Positions 38,860-48,309 of a DNA stretch of 64,000 bases are shown piece by piece. The DNA comes from Acidobacteriaceae bacterium (GTDB lineage: Bacteria > Acidobacteriota > Terriglobia > Terriglobales > Acidobacteriaceae), in assembly GCA_028283655.1 (NCBI GenBank), contig JAPWKE010000002.1, positions 40,501-104,500 on the forward strand, read 5' to 3'. Position 1 is the stretch's first letter; each line of letters opens with the position of its first letter. Made by a program: the position numbers and the translations under genes. Below the pieces are notes generated by a model. That model searched no databases and was not told where the DNA came from. It worked only from the letters and a program-made list of their open reading frames with translations.

Positions 38860-40236
38860 CTACGCGACCAGAGATAAAGCTTCTGGAGAGCGCAGCATCG
38901 CTATGCAACTTACATCGAGCTTATCCGGAGCCATTTCGCTGATGAGTTGTAACACCTCATCGGCGGTGTGCTTGCTTCGATAGGCTCGTCCGGCTGCGAG
39001 CGCCTCTGCGACCTCTGCCACTGCAAGGATTCTGGCGAGCAGACTGATCGATTCTCCGCGTAGTCCGAACGGCTGACCTGAGCCATCCAGGCGTTCACGA
39101 TGCATGGCCGCAGTGGATGCGACTTCTTCGAAGCCCGGTATAGACGATAGTAGGTCGAGCGTCAGTAATGGTGCTCGGTTGATCGTCTCTTTTTCCTCTT
39201 CTGTCAGCAGTTCGGCCTTATCCAGCACCTCAGGCTCAACGGTAAGATTGCCGAGATCGTGCAGCAGGGCAGCCCGATGCACTGCTGTGGTCTGCCACTC
39301 GTTGAGTCCCATGTCTTTTGCAAGGTGCGCCGCCAGCTTTGCCACAGCCGTTGAGTGGCGCATCATATGTTGCGAACGCGTATCGATGACTTCCGCGAAG
39401 ACCTCGCACAAGCGATCAATCGAGTGCGTTTCGCCATCTTCTGCGTTTGGTTCCAGGGCCGTGACGACAGCGGTAAGATCCCCTTCGCGAAGCGGCTTCC
39501 ATGTCTCTTCCGAGTGGAACGTCAACATGGCTGCAGCAACCAGGCCGGGATCAAACAGACCTTTGCAGCGCCGATACAGCAGGTCGAGCGTTACTTTGCT
39601 GCCATAGGCCTCGTGCAGGAGCTCAAGCGTCTGGGCGAGCTTCACAATCTGCGCCAGAACGGCGATCGTTTCATTGCGAGACGAGGGAGTGCCGCCACCG
39701 TTCCACTTTATGTCCATGTATCCGATCGCGTCTGCGGTATCGTGGGACAGCCCCATATCCATCACTCGCTGTGAGCCGAGCACGCGCCTGCGACGCCGGA
39801 TTGCTTCCCCATGCAGCCGGTTGGACACGAACTTTTCCAGAAGCTGTTTGACGCCTGAGAACGTAGGCTGCTGCCGTAGTAGTGTGAGCGCGGCAGGAAG
39901 TACGCGGCGGCGAGGCAGAACAGCAGAGCCTTCGGTCCACAGTAGTGTTGCTTCGGCATCAGCCTCAGCCAGAAACTGCAGACCTGTTTCCTGCTCGCCC
40001 GTGGTGCCAATGTCTTTGAAGAGTAGCGCATAGAAGAGGCTGCGGAAGTCTTCAGGCCTCAGGCCCGCGCGTCGGCCTATCTTCATCCCGAGAATGCAGG
40101 CTCGAAGGGTATGTCCTTCAAGTCGGCCAGTAGCTTTATCCAGCGCAATGGACAGGCCGCAAGCGGTAGCGGCGAACGAGGGTTCTGTAGAGGACGGCCG
40201 AAACTTAGGCCGAAAACGCCGAATATTGGAAGGCAT
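38860..40236 (-). CDS. HD-GYP-like protein with altered catalytic motif
   Basis: The 458-residue protein starts at the ATG at 40236, with CGGAG five bases upstream. The C-terminal half is an HD-GYP domain: RHSTAVAKLAAHLAKDMGL, RAALLHDLGNLTVEPEVLDK, MHRERLDGSGQPFGLRGE and LAVAEVAEALAAGRAYR. The HD pair is intact, but HHE is HRE, GYP is GQP and the usual KHP before the third motif is RAP. The N-terminal half resembles a decayed HD module (GHTLRACILGMKIGRRAGL, YALLFKDIG, where the His of HD is lost). Standard HD-GYP proteins hydrolyse cyclic di-GMP; here activity may be reduced or changed. It is flanked by two ribbon-helix-helix genes. Confidence 0.82.
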   Translation of the reverse strand: MPSNIRRFRPKFRPSSTEPSFAATACGLSIALDKATGRLEGHTLRACILGMKIGRRAGLRPEDFRSLFYALLFKDIGTTGEQETGLQFLAEADAEATLLWTEGSAVLPRRRVLPAALTLLRQQPTFSGVKQLLEKFVSNRLHGEAIRRRRRVLGSQRVMDMGLSHDTADAIGYMDIKWNGGGTPSSRNETIAVLAQIVKLAQTLELLHEAYGSKVTLDLLYRRCKGLFDPGLVAAAMLTFHSEETWKPLREGDLTAVVTALEPNAEDGETHSIDRLCEVFAEVIDTRSQHMMRHSTAVAKLAAHLAKDMGLNEWQTTAVHRAALLHDLGNLTVEPEVLDKAELLTEEEKETINRAPLLTLDLLSSIPGFEEVASTAAMHRERLDGSGQPFGLRGESISLLARILAVAEVAEALAAGRAYRSKHTADEVLQLISEMAPDKLDVSCIAMLRSPEALSLVA

Positions 40237-40485
40237 AGACGCTCCGATGTACAAGCATGCGATAATTCGGAGCTAAAGAATCGTCCCAATCCAGAGCACT
40301 GATACATTTTCATGCGTTTTGATATCAGTTATGCAACCGCACTTATTCTTTCCTCCATTTCCGCTGCGAAAGCCCGCTATGCTTGTCTCCCTAAGGGGAC
40401 AGTTGCTTGATGCATCGCGCTTGCTCAAGTGCAGGCAGCTGTTTTCCGATGAACTACGGGTGAACCTCAAGGAGGGTTCCGCTTC

Positions 40486-40722
40486 ATGAATTCGGAAGAC
40501 GCTCGTCACAAAAGCTTTCCTTTGCGCCTCCCTCCGTCCTTGCGCCAGCAATCGACCGAACTCGCGCGGAATGAGGGTATTTCGCTCAATCACTTCATCA
40601 GCCTTGCCATCGCGGAGAAGGTGAGCCGAATGCACATCAGCGACGAAGGCGTACGGGAACAGGCGCGTCCAGCACTTGCTTTGGTCGCTCGTAAACCCGT
40701 CACAGAGAACCCGGGGGCATGA
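40486..40722 (+). CDS. HicB/Arc-type ribbon-helix-helix protein 2
   Basis: The 78-residue product is preceded by AAGGAGG at good spacing. The core SFPLRLPPSLRQQSTELARN, EGISLNHFISLAIAEKVSR matches the ribbon-helix-helix protein at 38542-38784. It has its own terminator about 90 bases downstream and no partner toxin gene. It is divergent from the HD-GYP-like gene across 249 bases that contain a single TGATATCA at 40320-40327. It is probably a DNA-binding regulator of nearby surface or signalling genes. Confidence 0.78.
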   Translation: MNSEDARHKSFPLRLPPSLRQQSTELARNEGISLNHFISLAIAEKVSRMHISDEGVREQARPALALVARKPVTENPGA

Positions 40723-40813
40723 TCGTTCTGGCACGCGTACTCTTCGCTCCGGAGCGCTTAGAACGCCTCCAGCTAGGGACTCTGCTTCCCTGAGGCTGCT
40801 TCGTCGGCGCAAG

Positions 40814-40849
40814 AGTTATCCCCTCTGCTAGTTAGCGGAGGGGATAACT
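40814..40849. terminator. Hairpin terminator after ribbon-helix-helix gene 2
   Basis: Twelve-base arms AGTTATCCCCTC and GAGGGGATAACT flank a 12-base loop that can add two more G-C pairs, followed by TTTTG. It ends the transcript of the preceding gene and lies about 100 bases from the stop of the convergent symporter gene. Confidence 0.75.
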
Positions 40850-40952
40850 TTTGCGGTTCAGGTTGAGTTACAAAAATTAGAATTTTCTAAGAAAGCATAT
40901 CTTTCGATCTAAGACGCCTCCGCGATGTTTGAAAACGAGGTGCGATCGTCCT

Positions 40953-42476
40953 CTAGTTATATTCTTCCGGCTGAGTTGCGTCCGGTAGCCTTGCGACCTT
41001 CGCAGCATCGAGCAGAAGGGTCATTAGCGTCGTCAGGATCAGATTGACGCCCAGGGCGATTACGCCAATGTACATGGGCACGATATGGTTGCCGAATGCG
41101 ATGGGATAGATGGCGCTCTGGAAGTGCAATTTCGCCAGAAGCCACAGAGAGAATCCCATACTGACGACCCAGCCGCCCAGCAACGCCCCATGATGAAATA
41201 GCCGCTTCCAGAGGCCGAAGACAATGGCTGGCAGTGTTTGGAGAATCAGAACGCCGCCGATCAACTGAAGGTTGATTGCATACTGCATGGGCACGAAGAG
41301 CACAAAGAGTAATGCGCCGGCGTTCACTGCAAGGGAGGAGTACTTCGCAATCTGCGCCTGGCTGGAGGGTGAAGCGTCTGGGCGGAGGTACTCTTTGTAG
41401 ATATTTCTGCTGAAGAGGTTGGCGGCAGCGATGGACATGATCGCCGCAGGGACTAAGGCTGCGACTGCAATTGCGGCGAAGGCGAAGCCCAGAAACCACC
41501 GCGGAAAGACGAGGCTGAACAGAGCTGGAACGAGATCTTTTGCGGAATGCAGATGCAGACCTGCGGCTGCTCCTACGATTCCCAGCAGAGCCACCAGCCC
41601 AAGCAGGAAGGTATAGGCGGGGAGCAGAACCGCGTTGCGGCGAATGACGTCAGAGCTGCCGGAGGCGAGCACGCTTGTGACGGTGTGGGGATACATGAAG
41701 GCTGCGAGCGCGGAGCCAAGTGCAAGTGTGGCGTAAGCGCTGAAGCCTGCAGGCATAAGGATGACGGAGCCTGTGCCTGTGCGGGCAAAGTGATCAGCAG
41801 CGTGCGCAAAGATCGTGTGATAGCCACCGAAGTGACGCGGTAGAAGGAAGACGGCTGCGAGCACAACGATGTAGATCATCGTGTCTTTTGCAAACGCGAT
41901 GGAGGCTGGTGCACGCAGCCCTGCGGTATAGGTAAACGTTGCGACGCAGGCGAATGCAAGGATGATTGGCATGGCGCGCAGCAGGGCCGTGCTGCCGGTG
42001 AATCCCATTTGCGCCAGAACCACTTCAATGCCGGTAAGTTGCAGTGCGATGTAGGGCATGAGCGCGATAACGCCTGTGGCGGCGACGGCAGTCGCCAGCC
42101 AGCGGCTGCCGTAACGAACGCGTACAAAGTCTGCGGGGGTAACGAGCCCATGCGCGCGGCTCACGCTCCAGAGTCGAGGCATGGTCGCGAAGACGAACGG
42201 GTACACGATGATGGTGTACGGCAGCGCGAAAAATCCTGCCGCTCCTGTGGCAAAGACCAGCGCTGGCACGGCAATGATGGTGTATGCCGTGTAGAAGTCG
42301 CCTCCCACAAGAAACCACGTCACCAGAGTTCCGAATTGTCGTCCGCCCAGCCCCCACTCTTCCAGTGCTCCGTGGCCGGTAGAGTGCCACCGCGACGCGA
42401 GTATCCCGGAGGCGCCGACCAGGAGCAGCACGAGAAGAAAGACTCCCAGAACAATCCCATTTCCATGTGTCAGCAT
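40953..42476 (-). CDS. Sodium:solute symporter (SSS family, MctP-like)
   Basis: The 507-residue protein has 13 predicted membrane helices with the SSS hallmarks EEWGLGGRQFGTLVTWFLVG near the N-terminus, FYTAYTIIAVPALVF, the segment GLVTPADFVRVRYGSRWLA after helix 3, and YKEYLRPDASPSSQ. It imports an organic solute, often a monocarboxylate, with sodium or protons. The ATG directly abuts the stop of the upstream DUF3311 gene. This two-gene arrangement is typical of MctP-like transporters. Confidence 0.88.
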   Translation of the reverse strand: MLTHGNGIVLGVFLLVLLLVGASGILASRWHSTGHGALEEWGLGGRQFGTLVTWFLVGGDFYTAYTIIAVPALVFATGAAGFFALPYTIIVYPFVFATMPRLWSVSRAHGLVTPADFVRVRYGSRWLATAVAATGVIALMPYIALQLTGIEVVLAQMGFTGSTALLRAMPIILAFACVATFTYTAGLRAPASIAFAKDTMIYIVVLAAVFLLPRHFGGYHTIFAHAADHFARTGTGSVILMPAGFSAYATLALGSALAAFMYPHTVTSVLASGSSDVIRRNAVLLPAYTFLLGLVALLGIVGAAAGLHLHSAKDLVPALFSLVFPRWFLGFAFAAIAVAALVPAAIMSIAAANLFSRNIYKEYLRPDASPSSQAQIAKYSSLAVNAGALLFVLFVPMQYAINLQLIGGVLILQTLPAIVFGLWKRLFHHGALLGGWVVSMGFSLWLLAKLHFQSAIYPIAFGNHIVPMYIGVIALGVNLILTTLMTLLLDAAKVARLPDATQPEEYN

Positions 42477-42716
42477 TTAGCGGGTGCTCCGGGTGTGGAG
42501 ATACACCGCGCCTGTCAATGCTGCGCTTCCAACGATCCAGGCGAACTGGTAGGCGTAAAAGAACGGCAGGCCAAAGATCTCGGGAGTGGCCTTTGCATAG
42601 AACGGTGGCCAGAGCAGCCCTGCAAACGGTGCAAGCAGAAGTGCCATGTGATACCAGCGAAGCGGTTTGGAGCGTTTCTCGGATCGTTGTTCTGGAGGAT
42701 TCATGTTGCTAGTCAT
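42477..42716 (-). CDS. DUF3311 small membrane protein, symporter partner
   Basis: The 79-residue product has two membrane helices (WYHMALLLAPFAGLLWPPFY and FFYAYQFAWIVGSAALTGAV) with the DUF3311 pattern of W-P-x-F/Y after helix 1 and F-x-Y-x-x-x-W in helix 2. This family is coded immediately before SSS-type monocarboxylate symporters and probably acts as a small subunit. The start at 42716 has only a weak purine-rich site; an ATG four codons further is possible. Confidence 0.85.
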   Translation of the reverse strand: MTSNMNPPEQRSEKRSKPLRWYHMALLLAPFAGLLWPPFYAKATPEIFGLPFFYAYQFAWIVGSAALTGAVYLHTRSTR

Positions 42717-42754
42717 TCTCTATCTTGCGGATTTCTTTTGTCGCTTCAAAAGTG

Positions 42755-44782
42755 TTAAGGGCGAACACCTAAATGACCGCCGTTGGTGGCAACATTCATG
42801 GGTGTGATGACGGGAGCAGCCGCGCCAACCAGAAAGAGGAGGCTTGACGTGGAGCCGGTGCCAACCCAGAGGTTGCCGGAAGGATCGATGGCAAGGCCAT
42901 GCGGGTAGGGCAGCGATCCTTTGCCGTAACAGACCGGCGAGAGCAGATTGCCTGTGCTGTCCAGCTGGCTGATGCAGCCCGTTGCCGACGTTGTGGAGTA
43001 ATTGGCTACCCATACCGTGTTGAGTCCATCGATTGCGACAAAGGCGGGTGCGTTCAGCTGTCCGCCACCGTTGAAGGGACTTCCCGGTGCATTGGCTCCT
43101 GTGTTATCCAGCTCTGTGATCGTGCTGGAACCATAGTTTGCAATCCATGCGTTGCTTGAGGAATCGAACGCCAGAGCAAAGGGTGCACTGATGCTGCTGC
43201 CGCTATAGGGACTGCCGGAGACGGCTGTGCCTGTCGAGGTCAGGCGTGCGATCGTATTAGAGATACGATTCGCGGCCCAGAACTCACCGGCATGGTTGAT
43301 CGAAAGGCCGTAGGGCTGGCTGGTTGTCGTAATCCCGCCGACATCGATAGGACCATTTGTCAGCGTCCCATCCGAGGCAAACACATTCAGGCCACCGGTA
43401 CCACTTGCTTGCGCCAGCGCCCAAATGCTTCCTGCGGCATCGATTGCAATGCCGCGTGGCGTTGAGCTTGTGGACAGGCTGCCTCCGGTAAAGGGTCCCG
43501 TTGCGATTCCTGTGCTGGAAATCTTCGAGATTCCACCTTTGCCACTGGCCGCGTTTGTCACCCATGCGTTGTCGCTGGCGTCGATGGCTATGCCGTACGC
43601 GCCAGCAATGCCGCCTCCGGTAAAACCTGTTGTGCCGGAGAGAAATGCTCCTGTGGGACTGATCTTCGTTACGGCGGAGGAGGTGCTGGCGTTGTTGGCT
43701 GCCCAGATATTGCCTTGGGAGTCGGCTGCGAGCTGGTCGGGGTAGTTCAGTCCTCCACCTGTCACTTTCACCAGCAGATTCCAGTCATTTGGTGCAGTGC
43801 TTAGAGCGGTCGGAAAGGGCGCAATCGCCGCTGACTGGTTGAAGATGGCGCCTACATTGTTTCCCGGGTTATGGGCAATATTCAAGATTGCCTGAGCCGT
43901 ATCGGAAGGCGTACTGCCAGTACTCGACTTTGCCAGCGCAAACAGTGTTGAGCACGCCGTACTTGTCGAAGGGTCGGAGTTCACGCAGTTCGCGAGTACG
44001 TTCGCCAGCGTATTGATGGTGGTGCTTGGAATGGTCAGGTTTGAAGGTAATCCTGCAAAATTGCCGCCTGCAACGGGTTGGCCAGAGCCCGGTGAGGTCC
44101 CGGTGGTGAAGTTCACCAGGTTATTTATCATGCCAAACGCGTTCGTCAATCCCAGGGCATTTCCCGGCAACGTTCCTGAAGGGCTGCTGTAGCCAAGGTT
44201 TGTGGGCGAGGTCATGAACTGTGCCAGAGCATACGCTGCTGCAACGGTGGTGACTTCGTTAACGTTTACGTTGATGGCGGCGGCGTTGTCTCTTAGAAAG
44301 GAGCAGGACCCGAGCGCAGACATCAGGCTGATGTTCGGGTTAGTCGTACCTGCTGCAAGTCCTGGATTTCCTCCCTGCGCCAGCAGGTAAACATACTGTC
44401 CTGCGGTGCAGTTGTAATCGCCCGTAAGGTTGAACGTGCCCGAGCCGTCCGTAGTTACATAGCCGTTGTTGTTTGTATCGAGCGTTACGTTCGTTGTGCC
44501 GCGGTTCGCAGCCGAAGCGATAGGGTCAAGCAGCGAGACGGAAGCGGCTCCGTAACCCGAAGTGCTGGCGGCATAAAGATAAACGGCCGCTCCAGTGACG
44601 GGTTGTTGCCCCCCGTACAGTTTTCCTGTAATCGAGATACTGCCGGCAGTCTCCGGTGAAGAAACGGTGTGCATGCCGGCACCGCAGCCTGCGAGAGCGA
44701 TAAGAGAAATTCCGAGGGCAACGAGTGTGCCGGTCGTCCGTAGTGTCAGTGTTCTTACAAAGTGCTTTTGAAGCAGAGTCAT
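42755..44782 (-). CDS. Secreted lipoprotein with NHL/Vgb-type repeats
   Basis: The 675-residue product starts at the ATG at 44782, with GGAG six bases upstream. A lipobox LIALAGC is at the end of the signal sequence. A carboxypeptidase-regulatory-like beta domain (SISITGKLYGGQQPVTGAAV) is followed by a Cys-containing helical region, then seven or so propeller repeats of the virginiamycin-lyase type (NYPDQLAADSQGNIWAANNA, GAYGIAIDASDNAWVTNAAS, YPHGLAIDPSGNLWVGTG). The repeats predict a beta-propeller exposed on the cell surface. Binding, rather than catalysis, is the likely role. It stands 57 bases upstream of no gene on the same strand other than the putative hydrolase that precedes it. Confidence 0.8.
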   Translation of the reverse strand: MTLLQKHFVRTLTLRTTGTLVALGISLIALAGCGAGMHTVSSPETAGSISITGKLYGGQQPVTGAAVYLYAASTSGYGAASVSLLDPIASAANRGTTNVTLDTNNNGYVTTDGSGTFNLTGDYNCTAGQYVYLLAQGGNPGLAAGTTNPNISLMSALGSCSFLRDNAAAINVNVNEVTTVAAAYALAQFMTSPTNLGYSSPSGTLPGNALGLTNAFGMINNLVNFTTGTSPGSGQPVAGGNFAGLPSNLTIPSTTINTLANVLANCVNSDPSTSTACSTLFALAKSSTGSTPSDTAQAILNIAHNPGNNVGAIFNQSAAIAPFPTALSTAPNDWNLLVKVTGGGLNYPDQLAADSQGNIWAANNASTSSAVTKISPTGAFLSGTTGFTGGGIAGAYGIAIDASDNAWVTNAASGKGGISKISSTGIATGPFTGGSLSTSSTPRGIAIDAAGSIWALAQASGTGGLNVFASDGTLTNGPIDVGGITTTSQPYGLSINHAGEFWAANRISNTIARLTSTGTAVSGSPYSGSSISAPFALAFDSSSNAWIANYGSSTITELDNTGANAPGSPFNGGGQLNAPAFVAIDGLNTVWVANYSTTSATGCISQLDSTGNLLSPVCYGKGSLPYPHGLAIDPSGNLWVGTGSTSSLLFLVGAAAPVITPMNVATNGGHLGVRP

Positions 44783-44839
44783 TGTGGGCTCCATACATTT
44801 CTGGCAAAGAGGAAAGTCGTTGGTCGATGAGTGCCCGGT

Positions 44840-46522
44840 TTAGGGCGCGATGCGGATGTAATCTGCTTCGAGATCGAAGTCTGTGCTGGCGGCGTTCTTA
44901 TTGCTTACGACGAGGTCGATTGTCTTGGCACCCTTGGACATCGTTCCGGTGTAGACGTTGTACGTCTGGTAACCCGTTGCGGAGCTATAAGTGTCATAGG
45001 TGCTGCCAAGCGAAGTGCTGTTAACCTTCACTGCAAATATCCCGTTCGTTGGCCCCGTCTTCATGCGTACGGAGAGCGTGTAGGTTCCGGTTTCCGGGAT
45101 GTATACGCTATAGGTCAGCTTTGAGTCGGTCGCCGCAGCTGTCAGTTTGGTTCCACGCCCTCCGGAGAGAGCTGGATCGGTCGTCTCGGTCTCCGTTACC
45201 GTGCTGCCAGCTGCCGGGCTATAGTGGTTTTCCGCCTCGTAGATGTATCTATAGTCAGTGAGGCTACTGGACATGATGCTTTGGAAGTAATTCCAGGTCT
45301 GCGTGTAATTCGTGGTCGTTGAGCCTGCGTCCTGAGGCCGAATCAGCCAGACTCCGTCGTAATACTGGTTGGGTGAGGTACCAACGAGGCCATTGGAGTA
45401 CAGCTCCCAGAACACGACCCACCGAGCGCCCCAACGCAGGGCGTACTCCACCTGCTGGCCCGTCACGACACGCGCTTTTGCGGAAGTATCGTCACTCCAG
45501 TTATTCCCTCCAGAGTAAAACTGCGATTCCGGGGTGCTGAACTCGCCGATATAGACGTTCTTCGAGCCATACAGTGCCGAATCCGTACGCTTGTTCTGGA
45601 TGTACGCCAGCATCCCGTACAGGTTGTACTCGCTGCCTGGAGTGTCGGCTGAATAGCAGGAGCAGGAGTAGAGGTCCATGGAGATATTCGGGATAACGAG
45701 GTCCACAATGTGCGGATAGTTCCAGGTCCGCGCAAACCCGGTAATGGCGTTCATCTCAGCCGCTGCCGCCACGGTGACGTTGGTCGAGTTTGATTCGCTT
45801 CGGGCTTCGGAGACACCATCCTGCCGCAACTGTAGCCAGAGGATCATGTTGCGTACGGCGATGCAGTAGTCCGTATTGGTTCCGGCGGGGCAGGTTTCGG
45901 TAGACGAAGGCGCCGGGCTGAACGCTGAGGGGTTCAGGTTGTTATCGCCCTCCCAGTGTTGCAGAACGAAGGTCTTGCCCGTGTTGTTATAGGTCGAAAG
46001 CAGAGAGGCGGCGAGGGTCTTGAACTCGTTCTTCACGCAGGCCTGCAATGTGGTGTTTGTCGCAAAGCTGGCGCTCTTCCAATCCGTGGCTGTCCAGGCT
46101 CCTTTGCTGGTCGTCTGGCAAAACTCGTTCGCTTCCAGAATGTAGGTGTTGAAGTTCGAGTCCGCAAAGGTATTTGCGTACGGCGTGGAGTTGGCCAGAT
46201 CTTTCATGGAGTTGATCGTTCCCCAGTTTGTGGTGTGGGGGTAGGCTGTGGCATAGGCGCTTGTGAACCAGAGCTTGATTACATGCGTCCCCAACCCCGT
46301 GCCGAACTCCGTCGATGTAGCCGCGAGCCTGTGTCGACCCTCGTCCATCAGCGACTCGGAGGTGTTGTATTGGTAGAGCGACGTTGTGTTGGTCACACCT
46401 ATCTGGTCCGCAAGGGTGGACGGGGCCTGCTGGGAGACAGCCGTCGTGGGCTGAACAATACTTGCGCCACAGCCGGCTAGAAGCACAGCGGTGAAGAGGC
46501 TCGAAATGCGGAGGCTTGCCAT
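44840..46522 (-). CDS. Putative glycoside hydrolase-like lipoprotein with C-terminal carbohydrate-binding module
   Basis: The 560-residue product starts at the ATG at 46522, with GAGG six bases upstream, and has a lipobox VLLAGC. Residues 40-420 match the Tat-exported protein at 48306-49565 segment by segment: VIKLWFTSAY, FVLQHWEGDNNL, MILWLQLRQDGVSEAR, AEMNAI, VDLVIPNISMDLYS, VYIGEFSTPESQF and WVVFWELYSNG. Four conserved Glu residues at strand ends suggest a clan GH-A-like TIM barrel, with AEMN and GEFSTPE as candidate catalytic positions. The last 140 residues are a CBM6/35-like beta-sandwich (YIYEAENHYSPAAG, FDLEADYIRIAP). The substrate is unknown. It is divergent from the FAD-dependent oxidoreductase gene at 46708. 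Confidence 0.7.
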   Translation of the reverse strand: MASLRISSLFTAVLLAGCGASIVQPTTAVSQQAPSTLADQIGVTNTTSLYQYNTSESLMDEGRHRLAATSTEFGTGLGTHVIKLWFTSAYATAYPHTTNWGTINSMKDLANSTPYANTFADSNFNTYILEANEFCQTTSKGAWTATDWKSASFATNTTLQACVKNEFKTLAASLLSTYNNTGKTFVLQHWEGDNNLNPSAFSPAPSSTETCPAGTNTDYCIAVRNMILWLQLRQDGVSEARSESNSTNVTVAAAAEMNAITGFARTWNYPHIVDLVIPNISMDLYSCSCYSADTPGSEYNLYGMLAYIQNKRTDSALYGSKNVYIGEFSTPESQFYSGGNNWSDDTSAKARVVTGQQVEYALRWGARWVVFWELYSNGLVGTSPNQYYDGVWLIRPQDAGSTTTNYTQTWNYFQSIMSSSLTDYRYIYEAENHYSPAAGSTVTETETTDPALSGGRGTKLTAAATDSKLTYSVYIPETGTYTLSVRMKTGPTNGIFAVKVNSTSLGSTYDTYSSATGYQTYNVYTGTMSKGAKTIDLVVSNKNAASTDFDLEADYIRIAP

Positions 46523-46707
46523 GAGGTACCTCATTTGCGTAGGGAATGATCCTGGGTTTTCCGCCGGAGGGCTATGCGTTCGAACGCTTGTCCTGGGGCA
46601 AATTGCAGACGACCTACCATCGACTCTTACTTGGGGAGAGTCAAAGTAATTGCAGTAATTAGCGGTAAATCCGCTCGGTAAGCAGGCGTTTTTCGCTATA
46701 ACGAGGC

Positions 46708-48309
46708 ATGCTTGATCGCACCATGACACGTCGCCAGGTACTTCGTTGGATTGAAGGCAGTCTCGTCGCTGCCACAGTTAGCGGCAGCATTCCGGCTCGC
46801 GCCTTCGCCGGCGTCGCGACCGTCGACCTCGTCGTCTACGGTGGAACCCCCGCCGGAATTATGGCGGCGGTGACGGCGGCTCATGCTGGTCTGCACGTCA
46901 TCCTGGTTGAGCCTTCAGATCGGCTTGGAGGAATGGTCACCGGTGGTCTTGGTTTGACCGACGTGGGCAACCGTCACCTGGTCGGCGGGCTCACGCTCAA
47001 GTTCTTCCGCCAGGTTGAAGCGCACTATGGAAGCCACGCCTGGAACCTTGAGCCGCACCTTGCACTTCAGTTCTTCGAAGACATGCTCCATGAAGCGAAC
47101 GTTGTGGTGCAGCGCGGCAAGCGCCTTCGCGAGGGGAAGGGAGTTCGAAAGAGCGGAGCAGTCATCGAAGCGCTTCAGTTTGAAGATGGCTCTACCCTCG
47201 AAGCGAGGATGTTCATCGATGCCACGTACGAAGGCGACCTTCTTGCGCAGGCTGCTGTCAGCCACGTTCTCGGGCGAGAAGGCGCTTCGGAGTTCGAGGA
47301 GCCTTGGGGCGGTGTGCAAACCTACCCCAGCAAATATCTACACCTTTCCCCTGCCGACATGAAGGGGCATCTGCTGCCGGAGATCTCTTCGCTTGTTGCA
47401 GCACCTGTGGGCAGTGCGGACAACAGGCTGATGGCCTATACCTTCAGGTTGTGTCTCACGTCGGATGCGAGCAATCGTCTGCCTCTGCCAAAACCACCGG
47501 GCTATGACCCTGCTCGCTACGCGCTGTTGGGGCGGATCCTGCAACATCACGCTCACCCGAACCTCGATGCGGTGGCGAAGTTGAGCCCTCTGCCGAACAA
47601 CAAAATTGATCTCAACAATGCCGGGTTCTTCTCCACGGACTACGTCGGCGGGAGCTCGAAGTACCCAACCGCCAGTTATCGCGAGCGGTCGCGTATCTGG
47701 CAGGAGCACTACAACTACGTTTCCGGCCTTCTCTACTTTCTTTCCAATGAGCCAACCGTCAGCGATGATGTTCGCGGGCGCATGGCGTCTTATGGCCTGG
47801 CGAAGGACGAGTTCACCGGTAGCCACGGCTGGCCAGGACAGCTTTATGTGCGTGAGGCCCGGCGTATGCGTGGGGTCTACACCATGACGCAACGTGACAT
47901 TACAACGGAGACAATCAAGGAAGACTCCGTGGGGATGGGCTCCTATCAGGCTGACTCGCACAATATGCAGCGGCTGGTGGTTGGGCCAGACATGATCGCC
48001 AACGAAGGTGGGATGTTCCATAAAACGGAGCCTTACGCTATTCCGTTCCGCTCGCTGCTCCCGAAACCGGCTGATGCCACCAATCTGTTGGTTCCGGTCT
48101 GCCTGTCGTCATCACATGTAGCGTTTTGCACGATCCGCATGGAGCCACAATGGATGATCCTCGGAGAAGCTGCTGGATTGGCGGTGGCTAAAGCTTTGCA
48201 GGGCAAGACCACGTTGCATCATCTGGAGCCTGCCGCGCTGACCGCCGCTTTGCGCGACCATGGCAGCGTCCTTTCACTTGCAGACGCTGCCATGGCTAAG
48301 AAAGGCTAA
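46708..48309 (+). CDS. Tat-exported FAD-dependent oxidoreductase (FAD_oxidored family)
   Basis: The 533-residue product has a twin-arginine-like signal (TRRQVLRWIEGS), a dinucleotide-binding start VDLVVYGGTPAGIMAAVTAA, then LVEPSDRLGGMVTGGLG and MFIDATYEGDLLAQA. The C-terminal part has YVREARRMRGVYTMTQRD and PEPYAIPFRSLLP-type segments typical of PF12831 oxidoreductases, and the closing FAD contact MILGEAAGLAVAKAL. These are often annotated xanthan lyase or FAD-dependent oxidoreductase near glycan genes; the substrate is likely a sugar or glycoside. The gene overlaps the convergent hydrolase-like gene at 48306 by four bases and is divergent from the one at 44840. Confidence 0.85.
   Translation: MLDRTMTRRQVLRWIEGSLVAATVSGSIPARAFAGVATVDLVVYGGTPAGIMAAVTAAHAGLHVILVEPSDRLGGMVTGGLGLTDVGNRHLVGGLTLKFFRQVEAHYGSHAWNLEPHLALQFFEDMLHEANVVVQRGKRLREGKGVRKSGAVIEALQFEDGSTLEARMFIDATYEGDLLAQAAVSHVLGREGASEFEEPWGGVQTYPSKYLHLSPADMKGHLLPEISSLVAAPVGSADNRLMAYTFRLCLTSDASNRLPLPKPPGYDPARYALLGRILQHHAHPNLDAVAKLSPLPNNKIDLNNAGFFSTDYVGGSSKYPTASYRERSRIWQEHYNYVSGLLYFLSNEPTVSDDVRGRMASYGLAKDEFTGSHGWPGQLYVREARRMRGVYTMTQRDITTETIKEDSVGMGSYQADSHNMQRLVVGPDMIANEGGMFHKTEPYAIPFRSLLPKPADATNLLVPVCLSSSHVAFCTIRMEPQWMILGEAAGLAVAKALQGKTTLHHLEPAALTAALRDHGSVLSLADAAMAKKG

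Noticed and set aside
38542-40722. HicAB toxin-antitoxin modules
   Set aside because: Neither ribbon-helix-helix gene has an adjacent small double-stranded-RNA-binding toxin gene.
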